Source of the DNA: T3Sed10-241 sp036796255
Lineage (GTDB): Bacteria; Bacteroidota; Bacteroidia; Flavobacteriales_D; Cryomorphaceae
Assembly: GCA_036796255.1 (NCBI GenBank)
Contig: DAIRDH010000011.1
Coordinates: 1 to 64,000, forward strand
Direction: 5' to 3'
Length of the DNA stretch: 64,000 nucleotides
The translations under genes were made by a program, and so were the position numbers. This document shows positions 1 through 8,926 of the stretch, piece after piece (positions within the stretch are counted from its first letter, which is position 1; each line of letters opens with the position of its first letter). A model generated the notes under the pieces. It saw only the letters and a program-made list of their open reading frames with translations. It did not search any database and was not told where the DNA came from.

Positions 1-32
1 GGAACCGCCTTTTATATATTGAACATAAACAT

Positions 33-57
33 CAAAGCCCGGCATTGCCGGGCTTTG
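33..57 (-). terminator. Hairpin terminator after the first T9SS gene
   Basis: A perfect 11-bp inverted repeat (33-43 paired with 47-57) with a 3-nt loop lies just downstream of the minus-strand stop codon at 83. The T-run after it is weak, so read-through is possible. It is best read as the end of the minus-strand operon that starts near 4679. Confidence 0.6.
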
Positions 58-82
58 GTGTGAATTTTATTTACTCATGCTA

Positions 83-2902
83 CTATTTTGCCACCACGAG
101 TTTTTCAGTGAGCACTTCATCGCCGCAGTCTGCACGCACGAAGTACATTCCCGGAGCGAGATTACTGATATCCATGCGGTACATATTTTGCCCACCGGGG
201 TTGGCCTGCATGGCCGGTCGCGTGGCCATATCAAAGATGGTGAGGCGATCTATACCACTGCCATTGGATTGGATGGTAAGCTCAGAGCGGGCGGGGTTGG
301 GGTATAGAGATAGAGAAGTATTCTTGGCTTTAGGGGTGAAGACTTCTTTGTGGAATTCTTCAGCCAACTCTCGTTCTATCCGTTCTTGTAAAGCTCTGGA
401 AGCTGTGTTTGCTTGATACGCTCTGTTATCGTTGCAAAAAGCTCCCACGGCATCACTGTCTGCATATTCAAATACGGGTGTGTCGTAGAAATCTTTCTTG
501 ATCCGCAAATGCATGTTCGGGTTTAAGCTTCCAAGAGGCACTGAATGAATTTGCTCGAGAGCTTGAATGATTAGTTTATAACCTGGCTCAACCTGAAGTG
601 GCCCATTGATGAGTACTGATTGCGCATTGATAAATATTTCATTGCCATCTACATGGTGTACGTGAGGGTGGGTTATGGTGATGGTTTCATTGCCGAGGGT
701 GATGACGCCGGGGATATACTGATCAAAAACGCCAGGGTTAGGCAATGACCAATCGCTTTCTTCTCCCAAAAGATTTATAAGGCTGTCGGCATCATAGAGC
801 AGGTAAGAAAATAACTGAACAGTATTCACAGGTAGTCCATTAGTACCGACCTGATCAAAGTAAAAGTCATGGAAAATTTTAATTTTCACCTTTTTAAGGT
901 CATTTTTCATCTGAGTATGGCTGAAATTCGGTGAGTTCAACTCAACAAAATTCAAGAAAAATCCATCCGGTTGAAATTGCGCGTTTCGCTCGGTTTCAAT
1001 AGAATCAATGCGGTGTATTGAAAAAACAGTCTGGTTTAGAGATTCCAGAGGAACCCACTGAGAAGCGTAGCGATTCAGTCCTCGCCTGTCGTCATCAAAA
1101 GTTGCATTTGCATCAGCAAGGTAGAAAAGTTCAGTAAATATGTTTCCGAAAGTTGATGTGGTTGATTTTGACTTAGGGCGACGAGGAGAAAGCCTGGGAA
1201 GTGAATTTGAAAACTCTACCTCAATCATAAAATAAGTTGCTGTCCGCTGCATATTCATATCAAGCGATTTGTTAAGCGCAATAAGCGGAGGAGTCTCAAA
1301 CCTTATATTGAGTTTCGTAGATGAGATGTATACCTCTTTTTGGATTTGCGTTTCATAAGGTTCACCTGGAAAAGTATAAGGTTCTGTAATGATTTCGCCT
1401 GTGGTGCTTTCAAATTTCACCAGTGGAGTAGGAATACTCATTGTGGCAGCCAATCCAGGTGCGACGTTATAGGCAGGATAGCTCCATGGTTCTAAGTCAT
1501 CAAGGGCCAAAGACTCATCGTATGTCCCCGGAACAAAAAATGAACCTATAGCTTCGAATTGCGACTCACCTACAACATCACCTGTAAAACGCAGTTCAGA
1601 GTACGAAGCCATTGGCATGTCAGGAGCTTTGGGTTGAGTCACTGTCGGATTGATTCCAGATGACAATTGGTCATAACCTAAGCCAAGGATGCCTTTCGCA
1701 TTGCCATTTAAAAAATTGAGAAGGTTTGATCCTGTAGTATCTCCTTGATTCGGTTTGGGCTGAATAAACCATGATGTAAAGCCGCTCGCGCCTGGAATAA
1801 GACCACCAACCCCTTTCACAGTGATATCTTTGAAAGCATTTAAAATAGCTTGCCGTTCGGTATAGTCCTGAAATGCAATATTTAGTGAGTCATAATTGGC
1901 TAGGGCAGTACCATAGTCTGCTATAAGTGCATCAAGTGAAGTAAACAATTGATTGCCTCCTTCAAGATTGTGTGCATTGTGCACGGAAAGCCAATCGGTA
2001 TTATAATTTGGACTGATATTGCCATTTGCATCCACTGTTGCAATGGGTTGGTCAAAAGAGATGCCACGACCTGTTAAATTAAGCGTAAAGGATTCAACAC
2101 CATATAACCTTATCCTAATCTGCTGCATTTTATTGCAAATGCACGGATCATATCCAAGGTGAAAATCTGCCGAGAGCCACCTGTTGTTTCCTCCTGCATT
2201 GGGCATAAAGCTTTCTACTAACCGGACATTTGTGGTCATATCGAGAGTTCTGTCAATTGGTTCGAGATGACGGAAAATCCCGGATATATTGTTTGTGTTA
2301 GCGAACTGTAGTTCAATTTTTATATCCGAGTAGCCTCCAAATGGAACAATGAGATTCACAAAACAGCGCATCACCCCTCTATATCTGTTGTATAGAATGA
2401 TGTAAGGCACTTTGTCGTTGTTGGGCACGCTTTCCCCATCATACAGCCGGTCTAGGTTCTCATCTCCATAACTCTCACCATTTGGGTAAAAGCCGTTACC
2501 CAAATAGAGCAGTTCCCAACCATCTTCCCAATGGTAATCTCTCAATGAAAAGGGAATAAGTACATCGTTGGTATCACGAGGATAGAGGTAGCTGTAGCGA
2601 CTATGCGCAGTGCCGGAAGTGCTGTAGGGATTGATCATGGCAGAGGGCACTCCCTGGTCCCAATCGCTCAAGGCCGTATTGATCGGGATTTGCATTGCAT
2701 TGCCTACGCCTGAAAGGGCCCCAATGTTAAAGTTGGAGTTAATCCAGGGATTGGTCAATGAACCATACGTTTGTGAAAACTCATTGTTGTAAGGAGCAAA
2801 TGGGTTGGTAGAAATATCTTTGGTGCAGTAGTCCTGTGCGTGCAAGAGCGAAATTTGAAGTGCCAGCAGGCTGAAAAGAGTGAGTAGTTGCTTTTTCATC
2901 AT
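83..2902 (-). CDS. Large secreted T9SS-sorted protein of unknown function
   Basis: A 939-residue protein with an N-terminal signal peptide ending near LHAQ and a C-terminal Por secretion sorting domain of about 80 residues that begins around SLYPNPA and ends EKLVVAK. It should therefore be exported by Sec and the type IX system and attached to the cell surface or released. I recognise no catalytic domain in between; the sequence is Asn/Ser/Asp rich, like other Bacteroidota surface proteins. The start is the tandem ATG at 2902, which overlaps the stop of the lipoprotein gene upstream by 4 bp, so translation is probably coupled. Base composition looks more AT-rich by eye than the metabolic genes further on. 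Function unknown. Confidence 0.8.
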   Translation of the reverse strand: MMKKQLLTLFSLLALQISLLHAQDYCTKDISTNPFAPYNNEFSQTYGSLTNPWINSNFNIGALSGVGNAMQIPINTALSDWDQGVPSAMINPYSTSGTAHSRYSYLYPRDTNDVLIPFSLRDYHWEDGWELLYLGNGFYPNGESYGDENLDRLYDGESVPNNDKVPYIILYNRYRGVMRCFVNLIVPFGGYSDIKIELQFANTNNISGIFRHLEPIDRTLDMTTNVRLVESFMPNAGGNNRWLSADFHLGYDPCICNKMQQIRIRLYGVESFTLNLTGRGISFDQPIATVDANGNISPNYNTDWLSVHNAHNLEGGNQLFTSLDALIADYGTALANYDSLNIAFQDYTERQAILNAFKDITVKGVGGLIPGASGFTSWFIQPKPNQGDTTGSNLLNFLNGNAKGILGLGYDQLSSGINPTVTQPKAPDMPMASYSELRFTGDVVGESQFEAIGSFFVPGTYDESLALDDLEPWSYPAYNVAPGLAATMSIPTPLVKFESTTGEIITEPYTFPGEPYETQIQKEVYISSTKLNIRFETPPLIALNKSLDMNMQRTATYFMIEVEFSNSLPRLSPRRPKSKSTTSTFGNIFTELFYLADANATFDDDRRGLNRYASQWVPLESLNQTVFSIHRIDSIETERNAQFQPDGFFLNFVELNSPNFSHTQMKNDLKKVKIKIFHDFYFDQVGTNGLPVNTVQLFSYLLYDADSLINLLGEESDWSLPNPGVFDQYIPGVITLGNETITITHPHVHHVDGNEIFINAQSVLINGPLQVEPGYKLIIQALEQIHSVPLGSLNPNMHLRIKKDFYDTPVFEYADSDAVGAFCNDNRAYQANTASRALQERIERELAEEFHKEVFTPKAKNTSLSLYPNPARSELTIQSNGSGIDRLTIFDMATRPAMQANPGGQNMYRMDISNLAPGMYFVRADCGDEVLTEKLVVAK

Positions 2903-3711
2903 TCTAGAATTTTTCCGGTGAAAACCCTGTCAATACCGTTCAGCGAATATTCCGCCCTGCATGTACTATCACTATTGACCTCCAAAAATCCCCTCACTTG
3001 ATTTACAGGTGCATTTCCAGTATTTAAGTATTTATCAAGAATCGCAAAGGTTACATTGCCCTCTGCAAGGGTATCTTGTTGCATGCCAAAATTTACGAAG
3101 ACGACAAAGAAACCTGACGCACAATCATAAATAAATCCCTGATTTCCCGGGCCAAGTTTCGCCGGATAAAGTTCAATAGTTACGGAATCAGTCGGGTTGC
3201 CTTCGAATACTCCCTTAAATTTATTCATAATCATAAGGTCGCAAACATTCTTCACCTGAAAGAACCTGAAGGTGCTGTCGCGACCCGAGTCATCCGGAAA
3301 GCAAGCGGTATTGGGATCTTTTTGGGTCACCAGGGCAGCGGTATAGTATCCAGGATCTAAATCATTTATCCCCCTCACAACGACACTGTCGCCAAAGCCT
3401 TCTACCACCTCTTGTCCAAGATACCATTTGTAATACGCGTCTTTTTCATGGGCACGGAAGCGCACACTACCCCAGTGTAACACGTCATCTTCATACCAAC
3501 CACCTGCATTGGGGCCTGATAGGAATATATTATCGTATATACTGAACGCCGCCGTCACAGGATTTTCTCCAAAGCAAGGGTCATAGTTTGGACACTCAGG
3601 ATTACTCGGGTCATCACAAGGGCACTCCGGGTTGTCATCATCACTCCGGCACCCCGCCAGCAGCGCCCCTGACAGCGCTGCCAGCAGGAAATATTTTTGT
3701 AAAGCTTTCAT
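2899..3711 (-). CDS. Putative surface lipoprotein, unknown function
   Basis: A 270-residue protein starting with a short hydrophobic leader and a lipobox (LLAGC at about residues 17-21), followed by an acidic, Cys/Pro-rich linker. Bacteroidota lipoproteins with acidic residues right after the lipid cysteine are often surface exposed. The rest looks beta-rich, but I recognise no family. It lies between a structural-type secreted protein upstream (9-bp gap) and the large T9SS protein downstream (4-bp overlap), so the three are probably one transcript and may form a surface complex; that is inference. Confidence 0.75.
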   Translation of the reverse strand: MKALQKYFLLAALSGALLAGCRSDDDNPECPCDDPSNPECPNYDPCFGENPVTAAFSIYDNIFLSGPNAGGWYEDDVLHWGSVRFRAHEKDAYYKWYLGQEVVEGFGDSVVVRGINDLDPGYYTAALVTQKDPNTACFPDDSGRDSTFRFFQVKNVCDLMIMNKFKGVFEGNPTDSVTIELYPAKLGPGNQGFIYDCASGFFVVFVNFGMQQDTLAEGNVTFAILDKYLNTGNAPVNQVRGFLEVNSDSTCRAEYSLNGIDRVFTGKILE

Positions 3712-3719
3712 AGCACCAT

Positions 3720-4679
3720 TTATTTTTCACCCCTCAAGGTAGTGATTTCTTCGCGGAGCGCCTGCATTTCCTCATTCATCTGGAGCAGGTAGAGGGTGAG
3801 CTCTTCGACTTTCATAGTGAGTAAGCGTTGTATCTCGCCTACGGGAATACCAGTTTCTGCAATGGCAGCTGCTGAAGGGAATTCAGGTAAATGTTTGTGC
3901 TTGATAAGGTAGGCATCTAGTTCAGACAATGGCAATAGCGGATATTCTGGTTCAAATACAAAATCGCCCCAGACAGATTTTGGAAGAATAAAGAGCTCCT
4001 CAGCAACCGCCGAACCTTCCACGTATATGGAGTGCTGGTAAATGTTTGGGTCTCCGCGGAAGTATCCGGTTCCATTAACAAAAAGTTTGTGGTCTTCCAT
4101 GCCATCGTCAAATCCTACACTCAATTGTCCTTGGGGTGTTACCGTCAATGCAGTGAGCCCAGTGTTGTCGCACACTATCTTCATGTTGTTGTTAGTGAAG
4201 CTATTCCAAGATAAAATAGGTTGAGAACCTGAGCCATACCTCATTCTTATGAAGGTGTCATCTGATTGATAGGAGCCAATTGATCCCCTTACGGAAAGCA
4301 GGTCAGGCTTTTCAGTTGGAAAATAACCTATATGGGTTTTTCCGCCTGGAGTCACGGTAAAGTGATTGCGGTAAATTCCTGACCCTGACATACCCTGTTC
4401 CGTCATCTCTAGCATTATTCTGAGCGCATATTCCGGGCTTATTGGAATTAATGGGTTCGAGGATCCTTGATAGCTTGATCTGGCTTTTAGAAGCAGCACA
4501 TCGTCTGATAGGCTCATTACATCTAGTTTGGCATCGGGATTTGCATGGCCTATTCCGACACTGTTGCTTCCAGTATTCCCCTGCAATGAACCGCCAGGTG
4601 TATAAAGCTGCGCCTGTACGGCAGTGCCAAAAAACACAATAAGAGAAAGGGCAAGAAGATTTCGATAGTTCGCTTTCAT
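3720..4679 (-). CDS. Secreted trimer-like protein with tail-fibre-type C-terminus
   Basis: About 319 residues from the ATG at 4679, which gives a clean signal peptide ending at AVQAQ; an upstream in-frame start at 4724 would place 15 charged residues before the signal and is rejected. The N-terminal half carries a short glycine/asparagine-rich repeat (GNTGSNSVGIG, then NPDAKLDV) common in Bacteroidota secreted proteins with tail-fibre-like domains. The C-terminus has the conserved pattern W-x-D-x-V-F followed by LPL-L--Y---HKHLPEFPS and a coiled coil (about residues 275-319), resembling the region next to intramolecular-chaperone domains. First gene of the three-gene minus-strand cluster. Exact role unknown. 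Confidence 0.7.
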   Translation of the reverse strand: MKANYRNLLALSLIVFFGTAVQAQLYTPGGSLQGNTGSNSVGIGHANPDAKLDVMSLSDDVLLLKARSSYQGSSNPLIPISPEYALRIMLEMTEQGMSGSGIYRNHFTVTPGGKTHIGYFPTEKPDLLSVRGSIGSYQSDDTFIRMRYGSGSQPILSWNSFTNNNMKIVCDNTGLTALTVTPQGQLSVGFDDGMEDHKLFVNGTGYFRGDPNIYQHSIYVEGSAVAEELFILPKSVWGDFVFEPEYPLLPLSELDAYLIKHKHLPEFPSAAAIAETGIPVGEIQRLLTMKVEELTLYLLQMNEEMQALREEITTLRGEK

Positions 4680-4818
4680 AGCTTTTGATTGTTTGGTGAA
4701 TAGTTCTTTGTTCTTTCCAAACATAGCATGAAAAACTGTAAATACAATGACCTGACAGTCTGTTACAAAACTGCATGTATGCCTTGTGAGTTGCTAAAAT
4801 TGCTCAAAAAATGCCACA

Positions 4819-4837
4819 AAGTGTCAATTCGACACAA
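4819..4837. promoter_or_regulatory. AAGTGT-N7-ACACAA palindrome (site F)
   Basis: AAGTGT (4819-4824), 7-nt spacer, ACACAA (4832-4837). It has the same geometry and half-sites as the sites upstream of the starch/glycolysis genes, in particular the one in front of susC. It lies about 140 bp upstream of the secreted-protein gene on the minus strand. This copy also reads as a 5-5-5 dyad, GTGTC-aattc-GACAC. Whether it is bound by the same regulator is unknown. Confidence 0.4.
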
Positions 4838-4878
4838 GTCGGTAAATCATCGATAAATGGAGGTATTCGTGCTTTCGA

Positions 4879-4894
4879 TCTCTCTCTCTCTCTC
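4879..4894. repeat. (TC)8 dinucleotide tract
   Basis: Eight TC units in the gene-free interval upstream of the minus-strand secreted-protein gene. Short tandem repeats like this can change length by slippage, but this one is about 200 bp from the start codon and no effect can be inferred. Confidence 0.7.
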
Positions 4895-5060
4895 AAACTA
4901 ACGGTGTGTGCAAGCAAATGGTGAAAGCTTAACAATTTGATAACATTGAGGATTGGCAATTTCGGGAAAAACCCAAACTGAAAGCATCAGTGTAGTTCAA
5001 ATTTAAACCCCTGTAGCGTCAATTGAAACAAAGAATAAATGTCTTTTACGAAATTCCCTC

Positions 5061-7580
5061 TCAATGCTCATGCCAGCAACCGTCAAAATGCTCATGTCCA
5101 GCGTCCAGGCTGTTTGCTTTGGACGCCGTGGGCAGCTCTCCCTTTTCCATGCGCTCGATGCGGGCGACAAGGTCGGCGAAGTGCTCGCGGCTGGCTTGAT
5201 CGCTGATGCGGCTGCCTCTCTTGCTAAGGTCGTTTTTGAGCCGCTCCAGGGTGGCGCGGGCTGCGGCTTTCACGTCGCTGAGCTCGGCTGTCTTGTCGTC
5301 TGAGAGCATCAGGGCGCCCATCTTGTTTACATAACTGCGCTGCAGGTTGCGCCTGAAGGGATCAGCGGCCTCGCGGTTCTCCAGTTCGGAGAAGATTCCC
5401 CTGCTGCTCTCCTCAAAGAGTGCTTGTATGCTGTAGGCATCCTCGCCGTTGAGTGCAGTGTTTTCCATCATGCGCTGCATGCGTTTGGCATCAAAGAGCA
5501 GGTTCAGACCGTAGTTGTGCAGGTCGGCCACAAGGTCAAGGGCCTCGCTCGCACCTACCCTTGAGAGGATATCCTGCTCTATCATCCAGTGTGGTGTACT
5601 GAAAAGGTGCGCATTGAAAAACTCCAAAGCATCGGCCTGCCGCTGTTTGTCCACATGGGTGTATATGGCACCCTCCTGATCGGAGGTTTTTGCATATTCA
5701 TACACACCGCCAATGTTGTTGCCCACATGGCCGCAATAGCGCTTAAATTGTCCAGCCACTTGCTTGTAAAGTTCGCTGAGTTCCTCATAGTTTTTACCTT
5801 CCTCGGCAGTCCATTGGATGAGCTCGGGAAGTATGCGCTTCAGGTTCTTGAGTCCAAGTTCACTTGCGTAAATGGGATTATTGCCCAGGTCTTCGGTTTG
5901 CGCGCTGGGATCAATTACCCGGCCCTGCTGCTTACCGTAGCGGTATATGGGGTCGTCGGCGCGTTCGAGAATCCACGTGTTCAAAGTGCTCCTTTCCTCC
6001 TCCGCGTTTTTGGAATCGGGGATGAGCTTGTAGCCGTAGATGATCGACCAAATGTCGTATGGCCCGACCAGTGGCATGATGCCCGCTCCTTTATCTTCGG
6101 GCTGGGCCACGTAATTGAAGCGTGCATAATCCATTATGGAGGGCGCCACGCCCATTCGCTGTACGAAGCCCGCTTTGCGCAAGGAGTCGACCGGGTATGC
6201 CGCGCTGGAACCCATATTGTGAGGCAATCCCAGTGTGTGGCCTACCTCATGGGCCGCCACAAAGCGAATGAGCTCACCCATCAGCGCATCGTCAAATTTC
6301 ACTTTGCGCGCTTCGGGGTTTACGGCCGCAGTCTGGATTAAAAACCAGTTGCGTAGCAGCCGCATCACATTGTGGTACCATATGATGTCGCTCTCCAGGA
6401 TTTCACCGGTTCGTGGGTCGTGCACGTGCGGGCCCTGGGCGTTTTGTATGTCGGTGCTTACATAGCGTATCACCGAGTAGCGCACGTCCTCAGGGCTCCA
6501 GTCGGGGTCTTCTTCCTTGCTGGGTGGATCTTTTGCAATGATGGCATTTTTGAATCCCGCAGCTTCGAAAGCCACCAGCCAATCTTCAATGCCCTGCTTG
6601 AGAAATGGCCTCCATTGCACAGGCGTGGCCGGATCAATATAGTACACGATGGGTTTTTTGGGTTCAACAAGCTCTCCACGCTTGTAAGCTTCCATATCAA
6701 CAGGGTCAAGGCGCCATCGCGTAATATACCTTTGGGTTTTGGCCTGGTGCTCGTCGGCGCTGTAGTCTATTTGACGAAGGCTGAAGTAACCCAACCTGTC
6801 ATCGTAATGCCTCGGCTGCCATGGCTCTTCGGGCAGCTCAATGAAAGATTGGTTCATCTCGATGCTCATGGTTTGTGTCACCTGGTTGTCCGGGAGTTTA
6901 TTGCCTTTGTAGGTGAGCACGTGACGCACTTCAACATTGCTGGGAAAAGCGCGAATGTGCTTCACAAAGCTCCTGTTTTTTTCAAGTCCTTTCACTTCAA
7001 AGTCCTTGCGCTGCTTGTCGGTGAGGGGCCCGAGCATCGCGATGTCGGAAGTGAAAAATGCAGTTACGTCGATGAGGTAAGCTGTCGAGTCAGGATTTTC
7101 AGCGGCTATTTTAAAGCGCTCGATGATGGGCTCAAAATTGTTGTTGCGTACCGATTCGTAAATCGGGTCGTCCAGGCTGGCAATGCTGTTGTACGAAACG
7201 GATCTCAACAGCAAGTGCTTGTCTTGCTGCTGCCAGCGAATCACCTGCTGCGGGCGCGATTTCATTCCCGCACCGCCAAAGTTCAGTCCTTTCACATGGC
7301 CGGAAATGCGGCTCACCACGAGAATCTCTTTTTCGAGCACTTCTTTGTCGATTTCAAAATAGTACTTGTCCTCCACCTTGTGCACGGTAAAAAGACCCGG
7401 AGTGCTTTCGGCCTTGCCAGTAATGATGGTGGCATAGCCCTTTTCCTTTTTGCTGTCTTTACCGTCTTCACTTTTTTCACTTTCGCTGTCGTCCTGCGCG
7501 AAAGCGGTTGAAATGCAAAGGGCCATGCATACTGCGGACATGATTGATTTAAATGAGAAGTTGCTTTGATTTTGAATCAT
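5061..7580 (-). CDS. Secreted zinc metalloprotease (DUF5117/DUF4953-type)
   Basis: About 839 residues from the ATG at 7580, which gives a signal peptide ending near AFAQ, followed by a highly charged Glu/Lys/Ser linker. The extended metzincin-type zinc motif HEVGHTLGLPHN is at about residue 443, giving three His ligands and the catalytic Glu; a downstream PSIMDYAR segment provides the Met-turn. Size and motif order fit the large Bacteroidota zinc-dependent metalloproteases with DUF5117, DUF4953 and DUF5118 regions. The C-terminus is His-rich (GHEHFDGCWHEH). Likely periplasmic or exported protein degradation. It sits 77 bp downstream of the POT-like transporter gene, which fits supply of peptides for uptake, though that link is inferred. 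Confidence 0.88.
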   Translation of the reverse strand: MIQNQSNFSFKSIMSAVCMALCISTAFAQDDSESEKSEDGKDSKKEKGYATIITGKAESTPGLFTVHKVEDKYYFEIDKEVLEKEILVVSRISGHVKGLNFGGAGMKSRPQQVIRWQQQDKHLLLRSVSYNSIASLDDPIYESVRNNNFEPIIERFKIAAENPDSTAYLIDVTAFFTSDIAMLGPLTDKQRKDFEVKGLEKNRSFVKHIRAFPSNVEVRHVLTYKGNKLPDNQVTQTMSIEMNQSFIELPEEPWQPRHYDDRLGYFSLRQIDYSADEHQAKTQRYITRWRLDPVDMEAYKRGELVEPKKPIVYYIDPATPVQWRPFLKQGIEDWLVAFEAAGFKNAIIAKDPPSKEEDPDWSPEDVRYSVIRYVSTDIQNAQGPHVHDPRTGEILESDIIWYHNVMRLLRNWFLIQTAAVNPEARKVKFDDALMGELIRFVAAHEVGHTLGLPHNMGSSAAYPVDSLRKAGFVQRMGVAPSIMDYARFNYVAQPEDKGAGIMPLVGPYDIWSIIYGYKLIPDSKNAEEERSTLNTWILERADDPIYRYGKQQGRVIDPSAQTEDLGNNPIYASELGLKNLKRILPELIQWTAEEGKNYEELSELYKQVAGQFKRYCGHVGNNIGGVYEYAKTSDQEGAIYTHVDKQRQADALEFFNAHLFSTPHWMIEQDILSRVGASEALDLVADLHNYGLNLLFDAKRMQRMMENTALNGEDAYSIQALFEESSRGIFSELENREAADPFRRNLQRSYVNKMGALMLSDDKTAELSDVKAAARATLERLKNDLSKRGSRISDQASREHFADLVARIERMEKGELPTASKANSLDAGHEHFDGCWHEH

Positions 7581-7657
7581 AAGGTATATTTCTGAACGAA
7601 TGAGTCGATGGATTCTTGCGGTTTGAACGGCAAAAGGGAATTGCAAGTTTACAGTAT

Positions 7658-8926
7658 TTATTTCTTTCCCTCCTTGAGCATCCACATACCGAGCAGTGCA
7701 AGCGCGCCTACGCTGATGAGAGGCAGCACGTAAACAAAGGTCGCGCTATCACCCATTTTTGCGGGAAGCAAAACCAATGAAAATGGCAGGTATGCAGCCA
7801 GGGAAAGCAACCCAATCAGTGTATTGCTGTACCGCGACTTGTGCTTGAGAATGAGGGCAAATACAGGGGCCACCACCAAAAACTCCATGAGCACCATCAT
7901 CACAATTTGGAATGCCGTCAGCGCCACGACGCCCATGGTGGGCACCGCAGGTACGCCCAGCCCAATAACACCAGGCAGGATGAAACCGCCAACTGCCGAA
8001 GCAAGCAGTCCGAAGCCAAGGAGTTGATATCCTTTTTTGGGCACTTGCGTGAAATAAGCGCTTCCCGCAAAAAGTGCGAGGGTGAGCAGCAGCAGCGTGA
8101 TCATTGCGCTCAGGTTGCTCCAATCGCGCAGACCAGAAATGGCTGTGCTGAGCTTGCCCAAACCGGTGTGGCTGTTTTGCAATGCAAAGCCGAAAAACAA
8201 AAAGGCCATCAAAATCAATCCCACTGGCACCATGGCTTTGCGCTTGTGATCCGCGCCTTGCTCGGCATCAACTGTTGTGGTTTCCGGCAATCTCTCTTCT
8301 TGAAAGGTCTTGTGAACCACCAGCAAGTACACATGGCCCAGCATCATCAGGATGCCAGCCAGCATACAACCTTGCTGCCAGTTGAAAATACTGGTTGCCA
8401 GTCCGATGAATATTGAACTGAGAAAAGCCGCCAGGTTGACCAGTCCAAAATAATGGTACATTCCCGCTGTGGTATATTCCTCCCGGCCGCGGTAGAAGGT
8501 GCCGACTGAAGTCAGGCTGCTGCCGCTGTACAACCCCATGCCGAGCATCGCAAATACGAATCCCAAAACGGTGCTCACCGGATGGTCAATGGCCAGAACA
8601 AAGTAGCCTGTGGCCAAAAGGGCGCCACCGTATACCACCGCCTTTCGCCGGCTGTAAATGAGGTCAACAAAGAGGCCACCGGGCACAGGTGCGAATGCCA
8701 GTGCTGCCAATATCCAGTGGTAATAGCTGTAAAATGTATTGATGTCATTGCCCTGCGCCTTCACTGTAAGGAATACAATCAGCCAATGCCGCATGCTGAA
8801 AAATGCCAGGCGTTCGAAAAACCGCGCTATGGCAAATCGACCCAATGCCTTCGGGTGGGGGCTGGCGCTGCGGGGCAGCGAAAACCTGTCGATAACCTCC
8901 TCGTCGAAAAGGTCGCCGGACCTCAT
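7658..8926 (-). CDS. POT/PTR-like MFS peptide transporter
   Basis: A 422-residue polytopic membrane protein with about 12 hydrophobic segments. The N-terminal FFERLAFFSMR motif in the first membrane segment resembles the E-x-x-E-R proton-coupling region of proton-dependent oligopeptide transporters, and the loop after segment 3 carries the basic MFS signature. It is shorter than usual POT proteins (about 480-500). The ATG at 8926 overlaps the stop of nth (ATGA), and a metalloprotease gene follows, so a peptide-scavenging role is plausible. A more distant MFS family is the alternative. Confidence 0.7.
   Translation of the reverse strand: MRSGDLFDEEVIDRFSLPRSASPHPKALGRFAIARFFERLAFFSMRHWLIVFLTVKAQGNDINTFYSYYHWILAALAFAPVPGGLFVDLIYSRRKAVVYGGALLATGYFVLAIDHPVSTVLGFVFAMLGMGLYSGSSLTSVGTFYRGREEYTTAGMYHYFGLVNLAAFLSSIFIGLATSIFNWQQGCMLAGILMMLGHVYLLVVHKTFQEERLPETTTVDAEQGADHKRKAMVPVGLILMAFLFFGFALQNSHTGLGKLSTAISGLRDWSNLSAMITLLLLTLALFAGSAYFTQVPKKGYQLLGFGLLASAVGGFILPGVIGLGVPAVPTMGVVALTAFQIVMMVLMEFLVVAPVFALILKHKSRYSNTLIGLLSLAAYLPFSLVLLPAKMGDSATFVYVLPLISVGALALLGMWMLKEGKK

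Larger units (their letters stand above)
4680..5060. other. Gene-free interval
   Basis: About 380 bp without a convincing gene between two minus-strand genes. It holds an AAGTGT-N7-ACACAA palindrome (4819-4837) and a (TC)8 tract (4879-4894). It should contain the promoter of the secreted-protein cluster; no clear TTTG/TAnnTTTG pair was found. Confidence 0.6.

Noticed and set aside
4879..4894. (TC)8 tract as a phase-variation switch
   Set aside because: It is about 200 bp from the nearest start codon and outside any reading frame or promoter spacer I can identify.
5589..6341. 250-codon plus-strand frame
   Set aside because: Antisense to the metalloprotease catalytic region.
6372..7511. 379-codon plus-strand frame
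   Set aside because: It lies entirely opposite the zinc metalloprotease gene, which has clear motifs; the frame has no family pattern and is an antisense shadow.
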